Assembly (NCBI GenBank): GCA_044361535.1
Contig: JBIKIQ010000017.1
Location: 1-64,000, forward strand
Length of the DNA: 64,000 nt
Direction of reading: 5' to 3'
Origin: UBA952 sp044361535
Lineage (GTDB): Bacteria > Bacteroidota > Bacteroidia > Flavobacteriales_D > Crocinitomicaceae
Part shown: one piece after another, positions 43,183 to 53,700 of the stretch
Numbering within the stretch: the first letter of the stretch is position 1
Layout of the letters: every line of letters starts with the position of its first letter
Notes under the pieces: model-generated
Told to the model about the DNA's origin: nothing
What the model saw: the letters and a program-made list of their open reading frames with translations, nothing else
Database searches by the model: none
Translations under genes and position numbers: made by a program

Positions 43183-44849
43183 CGAATAAGTTTTTATCAA
43201 TTTTAATTATAGAATCTGAAGACAACTATGCAGACTCATTAATTAATTCATTGCTAGGAAATGGAAATAATCCAATTCGAGTAACAACAATCGAAGAAGG
43301 TTATGAAAAAATACTTTCTCTACCTATTGGTTTAGTACTAATTAACCTGGAACATTTTTCTGAAAAAGTAAAATATTTTGTTTATAATGTACAATTAAGG
43401 TGTAATTTTCACTCGCCATGGATTATAGGATATGTTTCAGATGAGGTAAAAATTGATAAATCATATTTTAACCTGAATTTAACAGATGTTTGGCTGACAG
43501 GGAGTTTTAGTTTTATAAGGGAAAAAATTGAAAATTGGAAAAATATTCATTTTGAAAAAACTCGGATAAGTAATTTTCTACAGCATTTATATCCTGAAAA
43601 TGTAATCAGAAACTTTTACGAGCAGAACTATCCAGAGCCTTTAAAAATAGATCATGCGGTTGTAATGTTTATGGATATTGTTGAGTTTTCTTTTAAAACA
43701 AAAGAGTTAAAACCTGCAAGAGTTGCAAAAAAATTGACCAGGTATTTCAATAAGTTTGATGAAATAATTACGCGTTATCATTTAGAAAAAATAAAAACGA
43801 TAGGGGATGCATATTTGGTTACGGCGGGTGTCTCTGAAAATAAACCGTTCCCGGATTTACGCATGTGCATGGCAGCTTTGGAGATTCAACATTTTATGAA
43901 GATTCAGAAATTAGTTGATCAAGCTTTCAACAAAGACTTTTGGGAAATTCGCATAGGTATTCATTCAGGACCACTAGTTGCTGGCGTTATTGGAAAAACA
44001 AAGTTTCATTTTGATATTTGGGGTGACACCGTAAATATTGCAGCTAGAACCGAAAAAGCTTCAAGTGCAAATACAATTTTAGTTACTGAGTTAACGCAGA
44101 AAAAGATTCAGCCCTACTTAAAATTTGAAAAAGATAAATCTATTGTCATCGCTAAAAGAGGAGGAATTATAGATTTATTTGAAATTCAAGGTTTATTATG
44201 TCAGAGTCAAAAAAAAGACTGGTTGCATTTGGTTGAAATTGAGAATATTGAGTTTAAGCGTGCTCGAAATTTTATTTTGAATCAACTCAAATCAATATTG
44301 CCTGACTCTTGTTGTTATCATTCATTAAATCATTCACTTGATGTTGAAAAGGCGGTTATTAGATTTGCTAACGTGGAAGGTTTATCAAACCATGAAAAAA
44401 TCTTGTTAAGAACTGCCGCCTTGCTTCATGATATAGGTTTTGCTGTTAAATATGAAACCAATGAATCTTTGGCTCTTCAATTTGCTGATCTTCATTTACC
44501 GGATTACAATTACAATAAAGAGGACATCAGAATAATTAAGAATTGCATTATGGCAACTGAGTTAAATGGAATTCCTACTAGCAAGTTGGCAAAAATTCTA
44601 TGCGATGCAGATTTAGATTATTTAGGTCGGGCAGATTACTATGAATTAGCAGATAAATTGAGAGAAGAGCTTAAAAATTTTGGTCGTGAATTCAATGAAA
44701 AGGATTGGATTTTGTTCCAATTGCAATTTCTTGAAAACAGACATCATTATTATACTGAGTCCGCCATTCAAATAAGAGGATACTACAAAGAGAAAAGAAT
44801 TTTTGAACTAAAGAAAAAGTTGAATTTTCTGGAAATGAATGAAAGCTAG
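43179..44849 (+). CDS. Pseudoreceiver - class III adenylate cyclase - HD phosphohydrolase protein
   Basis: The 556-residue cytosolic protein has three parts. Residues 1-120 look like a response-regulator receiver that has lost its phosphorylation site: Asn56 (LVLINLEHF) stands for the Asp and Gly108 (WLTGSFSF) for the Lys. Residues 155-340 are a class III cyclase with both metal aspartates (D166 in MFMDIVEFS, D210 in KTIGDAY). Its adenine-selecting pair is K206 and D279, and its transition-state residues are N286 and R290 (WGDTVNIAAR). It should therefore make cAMP. Residues 370-530 are an HD domain with H381/H385, LLHDIGF (H417-D418) and CDADLDYLG (D476/D478). It may hydrolyse a nucleotide or another phosphoester; the substrate is unknown. 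It is coupled to ispH by a 4-nt overlap. Confidence 0.88.
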   Translation: MTNKFLSILIIESEDNYADSLINSLLGNGNNPIRVTTIEEGYEKILSLPIGLVLINLEHFSEKVKYFVYNVQLRCNFHSPWIIGYVSDEVKIDKSYFNLNLTDVWLTGSFSFIREKIENWKNIHFEKTRISNFLQHLYPENVIRNFYEQNYPEPLKIDHAVVMFMDIVEFSFKTKELKPARVAKKLTRYFNKFDEIITRYHLEKIKTIGDAYLVTAGVSENKPFPDLRMCMAALEIQHFMKIQKLVDQAFNKDFWEIRIGIHSGPLVAGVIGKTKFHFDIWGDTVNIAARTEKASSANTILVTELTQKKIQPYLKFEKDKSIVIAKRGGIIDLFEIQGLLCQSQKKDWLHLVEIENIEFKRARNFILNQLKSILPDSCCYHSLNHSLDVEKAVIRFANVEGLSNHEKILLRTAALLHDIGFAVKYETNESLALQFADLHLPDYNYNKEDIRIIKNCIMATELNGIPTSKLAKILCDADLDYLGRADYYELADKLREELKNFGREFNEKDWILFQLQFLENRHHYYTESAIQIRGYYKEKRIFELKKKLNFLEMNES

Positions 44850-44941
44850 GAATCGCAACTTATGGAATTTTAAAACTTTTTGCAAAATCTCAATAGTTTA
44901 GAAAATAATCTTATTATCTTCGTGCTTTTAAATCGAAAATT

Positions 44942-45319
44942 ATGAACGTTCCATCAAATTTGAAATTCACGAAAGATCATGAATGGGTTAGGGTTGAGGG
45001 TGATATAGCCGTAATTGGTATTACCGATTTTGCACAACATGAATTAGGAGATATTGTGTATGTTGAGATTGAAACGGTAGGGGAGAACTTAGAAAAGGAA
45101 GAGGTATTCGGGTCCGTTGAAGCGGTAAAAACTGTTTCAGATTTGTTTATGCCAATTTCTGGAGAAATTCTTGAATTGAATGAGAATTTAGATGGCAATC
45201 CAGAATTAGTGAATACAGATCCATATAATGAAGGTTGGATGGTGAAAGTAAAAATTACTGATTCAACTGAACTAGATTCACTTTTAGATGCTGATGGTTA
45301 TAAAGATTTAATTGGGTAG
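44942..45319 (+). CDS. gcvH: Glycine cleavage system H protein
   Basis: This is the lipoyl carrier that shuttles the aminomethyl group between the P, T and L proteins of glycine cleavage. The 125-residue product is full length, with the lipoylated K63 in GSVEAVKTVSDL. TATCTTCG 19 nt before the ATG is identical to the sequence ahead of the cysteine desulfurase and may be a variant -7 box. The TonB-like gene follows 92 nt later. Confidence 0.96.
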   Translation: MNVPSNLKFTKDHEWVRVEGDIAVIGITDFAQHELGDIVYVEIETVGENLEKEEVFGSVEAVKTVSDLFMPISGEILELNENLDGNPELVNTDPYNEGWMVKVKITDSTELDSLLDADGYKDLIG

Positions 45320-45411
45320 TTGTTAATAAAAAGTTAATTGTAAATTCAGTTCAACTTTTATTTGTATTATTTTTGGAATGTTATTTGGTAAAGTACTGAA
45401 AAATCAAAATT

Positions 45412-46236
45412 ATGGAAAGTAAAAAAAGTACCGAAGCAAATCTTGAAAAATTGAGAATACCTCTAATTTTTGCAGGATTTTTATTTATTGCCACTATCGT
45501 TTTGGCGTCCTTTTCTTACCAATCGGTTTCAGGAGAAGACCAGTCAACCGAAATCGCAAAATCTGATAAGAAAGATGCGAAAGAAGAAGAAGCAAATGCA
45601 CCACCGCCACCGCCACCACCACCACCGCCAACAACTGTCGCAGCGCCTACTCCTGCGGTTGGTCCTACTGATGGAGAAATCAAAGTAACGAATGAAACGA
45701 AAGAGCCTGTTAACGGGGGTAATGGATGTCAATCAGATTACGATTTAGATGGTGTATGTGACATTGATGACAAGTGTCCAGAAACGGCTGGTCCTGTTGA
45801 AAACGGAGGATGTCCTGTAGACAATGACCTGGATGATGATGGGGTATTAAATGATGTCGATTTATGTCCTGAAGAATACGGACCTGCGTCTAATGATGGT
45901 TGTCCTGAACAAGAAGAGGCTGTTGAATTTCCAGATGTGGAGGCAGCATTTCCTGGTGGAGAAAAAGAACTTCAAAAATTCCTAGGTGAGAATGTAAAAT
46001 TTCCAGAAATTTGTATGGATATGGACGCTCAAGGTCGTGTTTTCATGAAGTTTACTGTTGAAAAAGACGGGAGTATTACAAATATTACTGTTGAGACTAA
46101 CAGAACAGGATGTGATGAATTTGTAAAAGAAGCAACTCGAGTTTTGAATAAAATGCCAAAATGGTCGCCAGGTGAAGTTGGTGGAGATGCTAAAAGAACG
46201 GTTTGTCGTCTACCATTTAATTTTAAGATCAACTAA
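45412..46236 (+). CDS. TonB-like energy transducer with thrombospondin type 3 repeats
   Basis: The 274-residue product has a cytosolic N-terminal stub and one membrane helix (about 16-33). A Lys/Glu-rich stretch and ten consecutive prolines follow. Two calcium-binding thrombospondin type 3 repeats come next (DYDLDGVCDIDDKCPE and DNDLDDDGVLNDVDLCPEE, about 108-165). A TonB C-terminal domain (about 180-274: GRVFMKFTVEKDGSITNITV, LNKMPKWSPG) ends it. TonB passes proton-motive force from ExbBD to outer-membrane receptors. TSP3 repeats normally occur in OmpA proteins, not in the spanning linker of TonB, so calcium could stiffen the linker here. Six cysteines are spread over the TSP3 and TonB domains. 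It is followed by a strong terminator. Confidence 0.85.
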   Translation: MESKKSTEANLEKLRIPLIFAGFLFIATIVLASFSYQSVSGEDQSTEIAKSDKKDAKEEEANAPPPPPPPPPPTTVAAPTPAVGPTDGEIKVTNETKEPVNGGNGCQSDYDLDGVCDIDDKCPETAGPVENGGCPVDNDLDDDGVLNDVDLCPEEYGPASNDGCPEQEEAVEFPDVEAAFPGGEKELQKFLGENVKFPEICMDMDAQGRVFMKFTVEKDGSITNITVETNRTGCDEFVKEATRVLNKMPKWSPGEVGGDAKRTVCRLPFNFKIN

Positions 46237-46258
46237 TCTTTAAAAAATATATGTTTTG

Positions 46259-46288
46259 GCCTCAAGAATTTCTTGAGGCTTTTTTTTT
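46259..46288 (+). terminator. Terminator after the TonB-like gene
   Basis: GCCTCAAGAA-t-TTCTTGAGGC (46259-46279) is a perfect inverted repeat, followed by nine T residues. Confidence 0.93.
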
Positions 46289-46345
46289 GATTTAATGTAT
46301 GTTTTTTGATATGTATTTTCTCAAATGGATTTAGTAATTAATCCT

Positions 46346-46353
46346 TATTTTTG
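46346..46353 (+). promoter_or_regulatory. Candidate -7 box of serS
   Basis: TATTTTTG lies 17 nt before ATG 46371. The upstream half is not clear. Confidence 0.45.
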
Positions 46354-46370
46354 TAATTCAAATTTTATTT

Positions 46371-47642
46371 ATGTTAGAAATAAACAATATTCGTCAAAAC
46401 AGGCAAGCAATAATTGACGGTTTGGCCAAGCGAAATTTAGATGTTAGTGAAACCTTGAATGAAATACTGACCTTAGATGCCCAATGGAGAATTAACAAAA
46501 CAGAAATGGAAACAGTTTCTGCTGAGTTAAATCAGCTTGCGAAAACGATCGGTGACTTATTTAAGTCTGGTAAACAAGATGAGGCGAATGAATTAAAAAC
46601 CAAAACAAGTGAACTAAAAACCCAAGAAACTGATTTGAAAGTTCAAGTAGAAGAATTGGAAAAACAAATTTCTGAATTAATGTACACCCTGCCAAATGTA
46701 CCCAACCAATTAGTAAAACAGGGAAAAAGCGCCGAAGATAATGAAACCGTCTTCGAAAAAGGACAGGCACCTAATTATTCATTTGAGCCTATAGCTCATT
46801 GGGATTTAGCTAAGAAATATAATTTAATTGATTTTGAGCTTGGGGTAAAGGTAACTGGTGCTGGTTTTCCTTTTTATATTGGAAAAGGTGCAAAATTACA
46901 ACGCGCATTAATACAGTTTTTTCTAGATGAAGCTGACAATGCAGGTTATACGGAGTATATTGCACCCTTTATGGTAAATGAGGCAAGTGCAACCGGTACT
47001 GGACAACTTCCAGACAAAGAAGGACAAATGTATCATACGCCAGCTGATGATTTTTATTTAATTCCAACGGCTGAAGTCCCATTGACAAATATTTACAGAG
47101 ATGTGGTTCTTCCTACTGAAGATTTCTCAATTAAACTTACTGGTTACACACCCTGTTTTAGAAGGGAAGCAGGTTCATACGGTAAGGACGTCAGAGGGTT
47201 AAATCGATTGCATCAATTTGATAAAGTGGAAATCGTACGAATTGAACATCCATCCAATACGGCAAAGGCTTTAGATGAAATGGTTGAACATGTTAAAAAT
47301 TTACTGGATAAATTAGGATTACAATTTAGAATATTGCGTTTGTGTGGTGGAGATATGGGCTTCGCATCAGCAATGACTTATGATTTTGAAGTCTTTTCAG
47401 CTGCTCAACAAAAATGGTTGGAGGTTAGTTCAGTTTCACGTTTTGATACTTTTCAATCAAATCGTTTGAAATTGAGATTTAAATCTGACGATAAAAAAAC
47501 GCAATTATGCCATACATTGAATGGTTCAGCTTTGGCATTACCAAGAATTTTGGCCTCTATTCTTGAAAATTTCCAAGATGAAAATGGTATTCAAATTCCT
47601 GAAGTCTTGCATAAATATTTGGGATTCAATAGAATTGATTAG
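46371..47642 (+). CDS. serS: Seryl-tRNA synthetase
   Basis: It charges tRNA-Ser. The 423-residue class II synthetase has the N-terminal antiparallel coiled-coil arm (about 28-105) that grips the long variable arm of tRNA-Ser. The class II motifs follow: motif 2 FRREAGSYGKDVRGLNRLHQF and motif 3 LNGSALALPRILASILEN. It is the first gene of a group with a lipoprotein and a TPR protein, which follow at gaps of 2 and 5 nt. Confidence 0.97.
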   Translation: MLEINNIRQNRQAIIDGLAKRNLDVSETLNEILTLDAQWRINKTEMETVSAELNQLAKTIGDLFKSGKQDEANELKTKTSELKTQETDLKVQVEELEKQISELMYTLPNVPNQLVKQGKSAEDNETVFEKGQAPNYSFEPIAHWDLAKKYNLIDFELGVKVTGAGFPFYIGKGAKLQRALIQFFLDEADNAGYTEYIAPFMVNEASATGTGQLPDKEGQMYHTPADDFYLIPTAEVPLTNIYRDVVLPTEDFSIKLTGYTPCFRREAGSYGKDVRGLNRLHQFDKVEIVRIEHPSNTAKALDEMVEHVKNLLDKLGLQFRILRLCGGDMGFASAMTYDFEVFSAAQQKWLEVSSVSRFDTFQSNRLKLRFKSDDKKTQLCHTLNGSALALPRILASILENFQDENGIQIPEVLHKYLGFNRID

Positions 47643-47644
47643 TT

Positions 47645-48193
47645 ATGAGGTATTTTGTGATAAGTATTTTTGTGATTTTTCTTGCTTATTCATGTTCTGA
47701 CATTAAAAAAAATGAAAGACTTGAAAGAATTGGAAATATGGAAAAAAGCTTGGATAGCTTGGATAATAAAATTAAGTCAGAACAAATTGATTCTTTGGCT
47801 GATATGCAATTAGCAGCTCAAGGTGTTGAATTACGAATTAAAAACAACTATAAACTTGACACGATTAATTTGGAATTTGGAAAAAAAATGGATGCTTATA
47901 AGAGAATGAGAAGAGCCATTCCAAAATTGAAGGGAAATTGGGAAAAAGTCAAAAAAGGTATTAAAGAAATGCGTAATTCCTTGATAAATTTAAAATCAGA
48001 CATTGAAAATAATAGTGGGAAGCGAGAAAAATACGATGAATACATAAAATTTGAACAAAATAAATTGAATCAAATTAGGTTGTTGTTAAAAGAATGTATT
48101 GATGGTAAGCAGAAAATTCTTGATACTTATTCCAAACTCCACATTGAGTTAAATCAATTTTCAATGGAACTTGTTAAAGAAGCAAATAAATAA
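47645..48193 (+). CDS. Uncharacterised coiled-coil lipoprotein
   Basis: The 182-residue product has a short signal and lipobox (FLAYSCSD), then an almost wholly helical Lys/Glu-rich body with heptad-like leucine spacing, so a coiled-coil envelope lipoprotein is likely. The family is not recognised. It sits 2 nt after serS and 5 nt before the TPR protein gene. Co-expression with the TPR protein seems more meaningful than with serS. Confidence 0.75.
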   Translation: MRYFVISIFVIFLAYSCSDIKKNERLERIGNMEKSLDSLDNKIKSEQIDSLADMQLAAQGVELRIKNNYKLDTINLEFGKKMDAYKRMRRAIPKLKGNWEKVKKGIKEMRNSLINLKSDIENNSGKREKYDEYIKFEQNKLNQIRLLLKECIDGKQKILDTYSKLHIELNQFSMELVKEANK

Positions 48194-48198
48194 TACTT

Positions 48199-50040
48199 AT
48201 GAGAACGTGGATCATCTGTTTTTTCATACTTCTTGGCTTTTCAGGATTTTCTCAAACGGAGACAGATGTTCAATTAGCTCAGTATTATTATTCCAACGGT
48301 GAATTCGATAAGGCGGTAATTTACTACCAGGGTTTATATGCTAAAAATCCAACTAAAGTATATTTTTTGCGCTATTTTGATTGTTTGATTAAAACGAAAA
48401 ATAGAAAAGACGCTGAAAAAATATTAAAGAAACAAATTAATTCGAATCGCAAGGATGTTGAATTAAAAATCATGTTGGGCTTATTTTACGAGGAAGATAA
48501 TAATTCAAAGGCGGCTGATAAAATATATAATGAATTAATAGAGGACTTGCCACCTATACCTAATCAAATTATAGAACTAGCTAATTTATATGTCAAAAAG
48601 AATAAGTTAGATTTAGCATTAAAATCACTATCGAAAGGACGAAAATTATTAAAGGAGTCGTATCCCTTAAATGTCCAATTTGCTGAGGTATATGCTTCTA
48701 CGGGAGACTTTGATAATATGTTCAAAGAACTAATTAATCTTTTGGAAATTAGTATAACAAATCAATCTTCAGTACAAAATACGCTCGTGAGATTTGTAGA
48801 TTTTTCAAATCCAGAAAGTAAGGAATATCAATCATTAAAATCAATATTACTCGATAAAACCCAAAAAAACGCCGAAAATTCGGTTTATGCCGAAATGTTA
48901 ATTTGGTTTTTTATTCAATCAGATAATTTCTCTGCTGCCGTTACTCAGTCGATTGCTTTAGATAAACGCATGAATTCTTACGGTGAAATGACACTGGATG
49001 TCGGAAAAATAGCGCTAGAGAATCGATATTATGAATTTGCCCGAAAAGCCTTTAAAAGTGTAATGAGTTTCGGTCTAGATTCTCCTTTTTACATGGATGC
49101 TGAGCGACTAAATTTGCAAGTTAGGTTTTTGGAATTAACCACAAACAGAAATTATTCTCAGGAAGAAATAAGCGCAACAATCGATGAATATAAACAAACG
49201 ATTAAGCGTATTAATAATAAACGAGTTTCTTTTGATCTGGGTCTGGAATTAACCTATATTCAAGCTTTTTACGGCAATCAATCAACGGATGCTATTGCTC
49301 TTTTAAATGAAATGATGACCGTTTCAGGAATAACTGATATTCAAAAAGCAACGTGTAAGATGCAATTGGCAGATATACAAGTGTTAACTGGTGATATTTG
49401 GGATGCAAGTGTTTTATATATGCAAATTGATACTGACTTTAAATATGAAGTAATCGGTCAAGAAGCAAAGTTCAAGAATGCTCGAATATTTTATTACGAC
49501 GGTGAATTTGATTTTGCTCAATCACAGCTTAGTATTCTAAAGGAATCTACGTCACGCCTAATAGCAAATGATGCCATTCAGCTTTCCACTTTGATTACCG
49601 ATAATTTTGGTTTAGATTCCAATTTTCAAATTATGGGCTGGTTTTCGCAAGGTGATTTACAGCTTGAGCAACATCATTATGAGAAAGCTTTTGAATATTA
49701 TGACAGTGTTTTGCGTGCAGAACCAGGGCATTCATTAGAAGACGAAATACTATTCAGAAAAGCAAAAGCAATGCAATTGCAGGGGAAATGGGATGAGGCA
49801 ATTGTTTTTTTAGAGAAAATTATTTCAAAGTTTGGTTCAGATATTTTAGCAGATGATGCTATATTTAATTTAGCCGAGATTTTTGAATTACAGAAAAACG
49901 ATAAAGAGAAGGCATTAGAGTTTTACAAATCTATTGTTCTAAATTACAAAGGAAGTTTATTTTCCGCGGAGGCCCGTAAACGCGTTCGCTTGCTTCGCGG
50001 TGAAAAACTTATGGAAGATGAAGGAAATTCTGATAAATAA
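48199..50040 (+). CDS. Secreted tetratricopeptide-repeat protein
   Basis: The 613-residue product has a signal peptide (to about residue 19, FSGFSQ). TPR-like helical pairs fill most of the chain. The clearest are at the start (LAQYYYSNGEFDKAVIYYQGLYAKNP) and near the end (GDLQLEQHHYEKAFEYYDSVLRAEP and DDAIFNLAEIFELQKNDKEKALEFYKSIV). It is probably a periplasmic scaffold. It lies between an envelope lipoprotein and rsmI in one direction. The partner is unknown. Confidence 0.85.
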   Translation: MRTWIICFFILLGFSGFSQTETDVQLAQYYYSNGEFDKAVIYYQGLYAKNPTKVYFLRYFDCLIKTKNRKDAEKILKKQINSNRKDVELKIMLGLFYEEDNNSKAADKIYNELIEDLPPIPNQIIELANLYVKKNKLDLALKSLSKGRKLLKESYPLNVQFAEVYASTGDFDNMFKELINLLEISITNQSSVQNTLVRFVDFSNPESKEYQSLKSILLDKTQKNAENSVYAEMLIWFFIQSDNFSAAVTQSIALDKRMNSYGEMTLDVGKIALENRYYEFARKAFKSVMSFGLDSPFYMDAERLNLQVRFLELTTNRNYSQEEISATIDEYKQTIKRINNKRVSFDLGLELTYIQAFYGNQSTDAIALLNEMMTVSGITDIQKATCKMQLADIQVLTGDIWDASVLYMQIDTDFKYEVIGQEAKFKNARIFYYDGEFDFAQSQLSILKESTSRLIANDAIQLSTLITDNFGLDSNFQIMGWFSQGDLQLEQHHYEKAFEYYDSVLRAEPGHSLEDEILFRKAKAMQLQGKWDEAIVFLEKIISKFGSDILADDAIFNLAEIFELQKNDKEKALEFYKSIVLNYKGSLFSAEARKRVRLLRGEKLMEDEGNSDK

Positions 50041-50049
50041 ATTTAGTTA

Positions 50050-50718
50050 ATGGGAAAGCTTGCTGTAATTCCTACGCCAATTGGTAATTTAGAAGATATT
50101 ACCCTTAGATCAATTCGATATTTGAATGAATGTGATTTTATTCTTGCAGAAGATACGCGTGTTACTAAAAAACTTTTGAGTTATTTAGATATCTCAAAAC
50201 CTGTATATTCCTTTCATATTCATAATGAACATAGGGTTTTAAATCAATTTATTGAAAAAATTCAGCTTGCTAGTTTGGTTGCATTAGTCAGTGATGCAGG
50301 TACTCCAGGTATTTCTGATCCAGGTTTTTTATTGATTAGGGCTTGTATTGAAAGAGAAATTGATGTGGAATGCTTACCAGGACCTACAGCAGTTATTCCT
50401 GCACTCGTTGTTAGTGGTTTTCCAACAGATAAATTTGTTTTTGAAGGTTTTCTGCCTCACAAAAAGGGAAGACAGACCAAAATTCAAGAAATTTGTAGGG
50501 AAGAACGAACAACAGTTCTGTATGAATCACCTCATAGAATTCAGAAAATGTTGATGCAATTCAAGGAATATATTCATCCTGAAAGACAAATTGCAGTTGT
50601 TCGTGAGATATCCAAATTTTACGAAGAGATATGGCGGGGTACTATCGATGAACTTCTTCAAAAAGCTCAAGAAAAAGAACTTAAGGGAGAAATTGTTGTT
50701 GTAGTTTCAGCGATATGA
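50050..50718 (+). CDS. rsmI: 16S rRNA (cytidine-1402-2'-O)-methyltransferase
   Basis: It methylates the ribose of C1402 in the ribosomal P site. The 222-residue tetrapyrrole-methylase-fold enzyme has PTPIGNLEDITLRSIRYL at the start, EDTR, and ALVSDAGTPGISDPG for SAM binding. It lacks the C-terminal extension of the 286-residue E. coli protein, as is usual in Bacteroidota. It follows the TPR gene by 9 nt. Confidence 0.95.
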   Translation: MGKLAVIPTPIGNLEDITLRSIRYLNECDFILAEDTRVTKKLLSYLDISKPVYSFHIHNEHRVLNQFIEKIQLASLVALVSDAGTPGISDPGFLLIRACIEREIDVECLPGPTAVIPALVVSGFPTDKFVFEGFLPHKKGRQTKIQEICREERTTVLYESPHRIQKMLMQFKEYIHPERQIAVVREISKFYEEIWRGTIDELLQKAQEKELKGEIVVVVSAI

Positions 50719-50794
50719 ACAGTAAGTTTTATTTTTAAACATTTCTTTAAATTGTCTTACATTTATAATAACTTGTGCTCCTAAACTATAAACT

Positions 50795-53700
50795 ATGAAA
50801 AACATGTACTTTCGTTTTTTACTTTTTTCGATTTTAACGTCATTTTCATTTACTTCATTTTCTCAGATTTGGGTTGAAATGATGAAAGATCCAAATGCTA
50901 ATTTCTACGATATTCAAGCTGAATTTCAAGACCATTGGGCTGGAAAAACCATTCAAAAGGGTAAGGGATATAAAGCGTTCAAGCGTTGGGAAAATTATAT
51001 GGCTCCAAGAGTATATCCTTCAGGGAATATCACTATGCCTTCTCAAACATATAAGAACTATAAGCAATGGGAGGATGATTTAGCAGCTGCAGGTATTCCT
51101 AAATCTACGAATGGCAGCTGGCAAATTATTGGTCCAATCGGTAAGCCTTCAGGAGGAGGTGCTGGTAGATTAAATTTTATTCGTTTTGACCCAACTAACA
51201 GTAATACAATTTGGGTTGGAGCACCTGATGGTGGGTTATGGAAAACAACCAACGGTGGTACATCCTGGACAACTAATACAGACCAATTAACAGTTATTGG
51301 TGTTTCTGATGTGGCGATAGATCCGTCAAATACACAAATAATGTATTTAGCAACGGGTGATTCGGATGGAAGTGATACATTTAGTACAGGTATTCTAAAG
51401 TCAACGGATGGTGGGGCTACATGGGCAACAACAGGCTTGAATTGGAACCCAAATCTTGGTAGAACAATTGGTAGAGTATTGGTTAATCCAACTAATCCTC
51501 AAATAATTTTAGTATTCGCAAGCAACGGTATTCATAGATCTACAAATGGGGGTACTTCATTTACTCAGGTCTCAACAGCGGCAGTTTCAGATGGGGAATT
51601 TAAGCCTGGAGATCCAACTACGGTATATGCATGCGGCACAACTTTCAGGAAATCAACAGATGGTGGTGCAACTTGGGGTGCAGCTGTTACACTTCCGCTA
51701 ACAGGAATAACAAGAATAGCGATGGCTGTTAGTGCAGCTAATCCTGCCTATGTTTACTTATTGGCGGCAAATAACACAGATAGTGGTTTTAAGGGATTAA
51801 TGAGATCTACAAACAGTGGTGGTACTTTTACATCGCAATCAACAACACCGAATGTATTAGGTTTTGATAATGGTGCTGATGCAGGTGGACAGGGTTGGTA
51901 TGATTTAGCCATTGCTGCATCTCCAACAAATGCAGAAGAAGTTATCATTGGCGGTGTTAATCATTGGAAATCTACAAATGGGGGCTCAACTTGGACAATG
52001 ATTTCTCACTGGTATGGAGGTTTTCAAAAACCCTATGTGCATGCAGATGTTCATGACATTCAATATTTACCTGGTTCTGGTACTACAATATTATCAGCGA
52101 ACGATGGTGGGTTTTTCAAAACGACAAATAGTGGATCGACATGGACAGATTTAAGCTCAAATCTGGCAATAGCCCAACAATATCGATTTAGTTTATCAAC
52201 TTCCTCCGCAAACTTAATCCTTGCAGGACATCAAGATAACGGAACGAATCGAACATCAACTGCAAGTTTAACTGCTTGGACGGAAGTTGGGGGAGGAGAT
52301 GGAATGGATTGTTTTATAGATCGGACAAATAACAACCGACAAATTTCGTCTGTATACTATGGTGATTATGCAAGAACATTGACTGGAGGTACAACCTTTG
52401 CTGATATTGCAGATCCTGCTGTTCAAGGTGAATGGGTAAGTCCAATAAAGCAAGATCCGGTTGATGCTAACATAGCGTATTCTGCTGGCCGTGCAGCGTT
52501 ATATAAAACTTCTAATATTTGGGCGACAACAGTTGCATGGACTGCGATGGGCACTCCTCAAGGTACCGGTTCAATAATTGAATTTGCCATTGCGCCTAGC
52601 AATAACCAAGTTATTTACAGTTTAAAAACAGGTTCAGGAGGAGTATCTAAATCTTCGAACGGTGGAACATCCTTCACATCATGTGCTAATCCAACAATTA
52701 GTGCATCTCCTACTTGGGTAGCAGTTTCAAATACAGATCCTAATGTTGTTTTTGTGACTTATTCAGGTTATTCTGCCGCTAACAAAGTTTTTAAATCAAC
52801 AAATGGAGGTACTTCTTGGACAAATTTATCCACCGGTCTACCGAATGTTCCTGTAAATTGTATCGTTTATCACAATGGAGCAACAGGTGGAGATGGCATT
52901 TATGTTGGAACTGATATAGGCATATATTATAGAGATAATAGTACCAATGGTTGGATTGATTTTAGCCAAGGTCTCCCAAATTGTGAAGTAAGTGATCTTG
53001 AAATTTATTATGCTACAGGTCGTTTGAGAGCTGCTACATTTGGAAGAGGAACTTGGGATTCAGATTTATATACATCAACTCCATCTGCACCTGTCGCATC
53101 TTTTACAGCTGATAATGTAAATATTTGTGTTGGTCAGACCGTTCAATTTACAAATACATCTAGTGGTGCTCCAACTTCCTTTTCATGGTCTTTTGGTGGT
53201 GGGACGCCAGCGACGAGTACGACACAAAATCCAACTGTTATCTATAATACTGCTGGAACCTACAATGTTGCATTAACAGTTTCAAATGCAAATGGTACTA
53301 ATACATCTACGCAAACTGGATATATTACGGTGACGGGTGCATCAACTAATGCGCTTCCTTTGAACGAAGGGTTTACAGCCGCGGCATTCCCTCCAACAAC
53401 TCCTGCTGCATGGACAATTATAAATACTGATGCTGGTGCGACAACCTGGGCCAGAAGTACAACTATTGGAGTGGCTCCAACTGCTGGAAATTCAATGGTT
53501 TTTGATAATTACAATTTTGATGATTCAGGTAATTCGGATGAGATGCGTTTGCCAAAATTAAACTTTTCAGCATATTCAGCAGCTCAAATGACATTCCATG
53601 TAGCTTATGCTCCTTTCGTGCAAAATGGTCAAACATTTGCAGATGGTCTACAAGTTATTGTCTCAACAGATTGTGGTACGACTTGGAGTACAATTTATGA

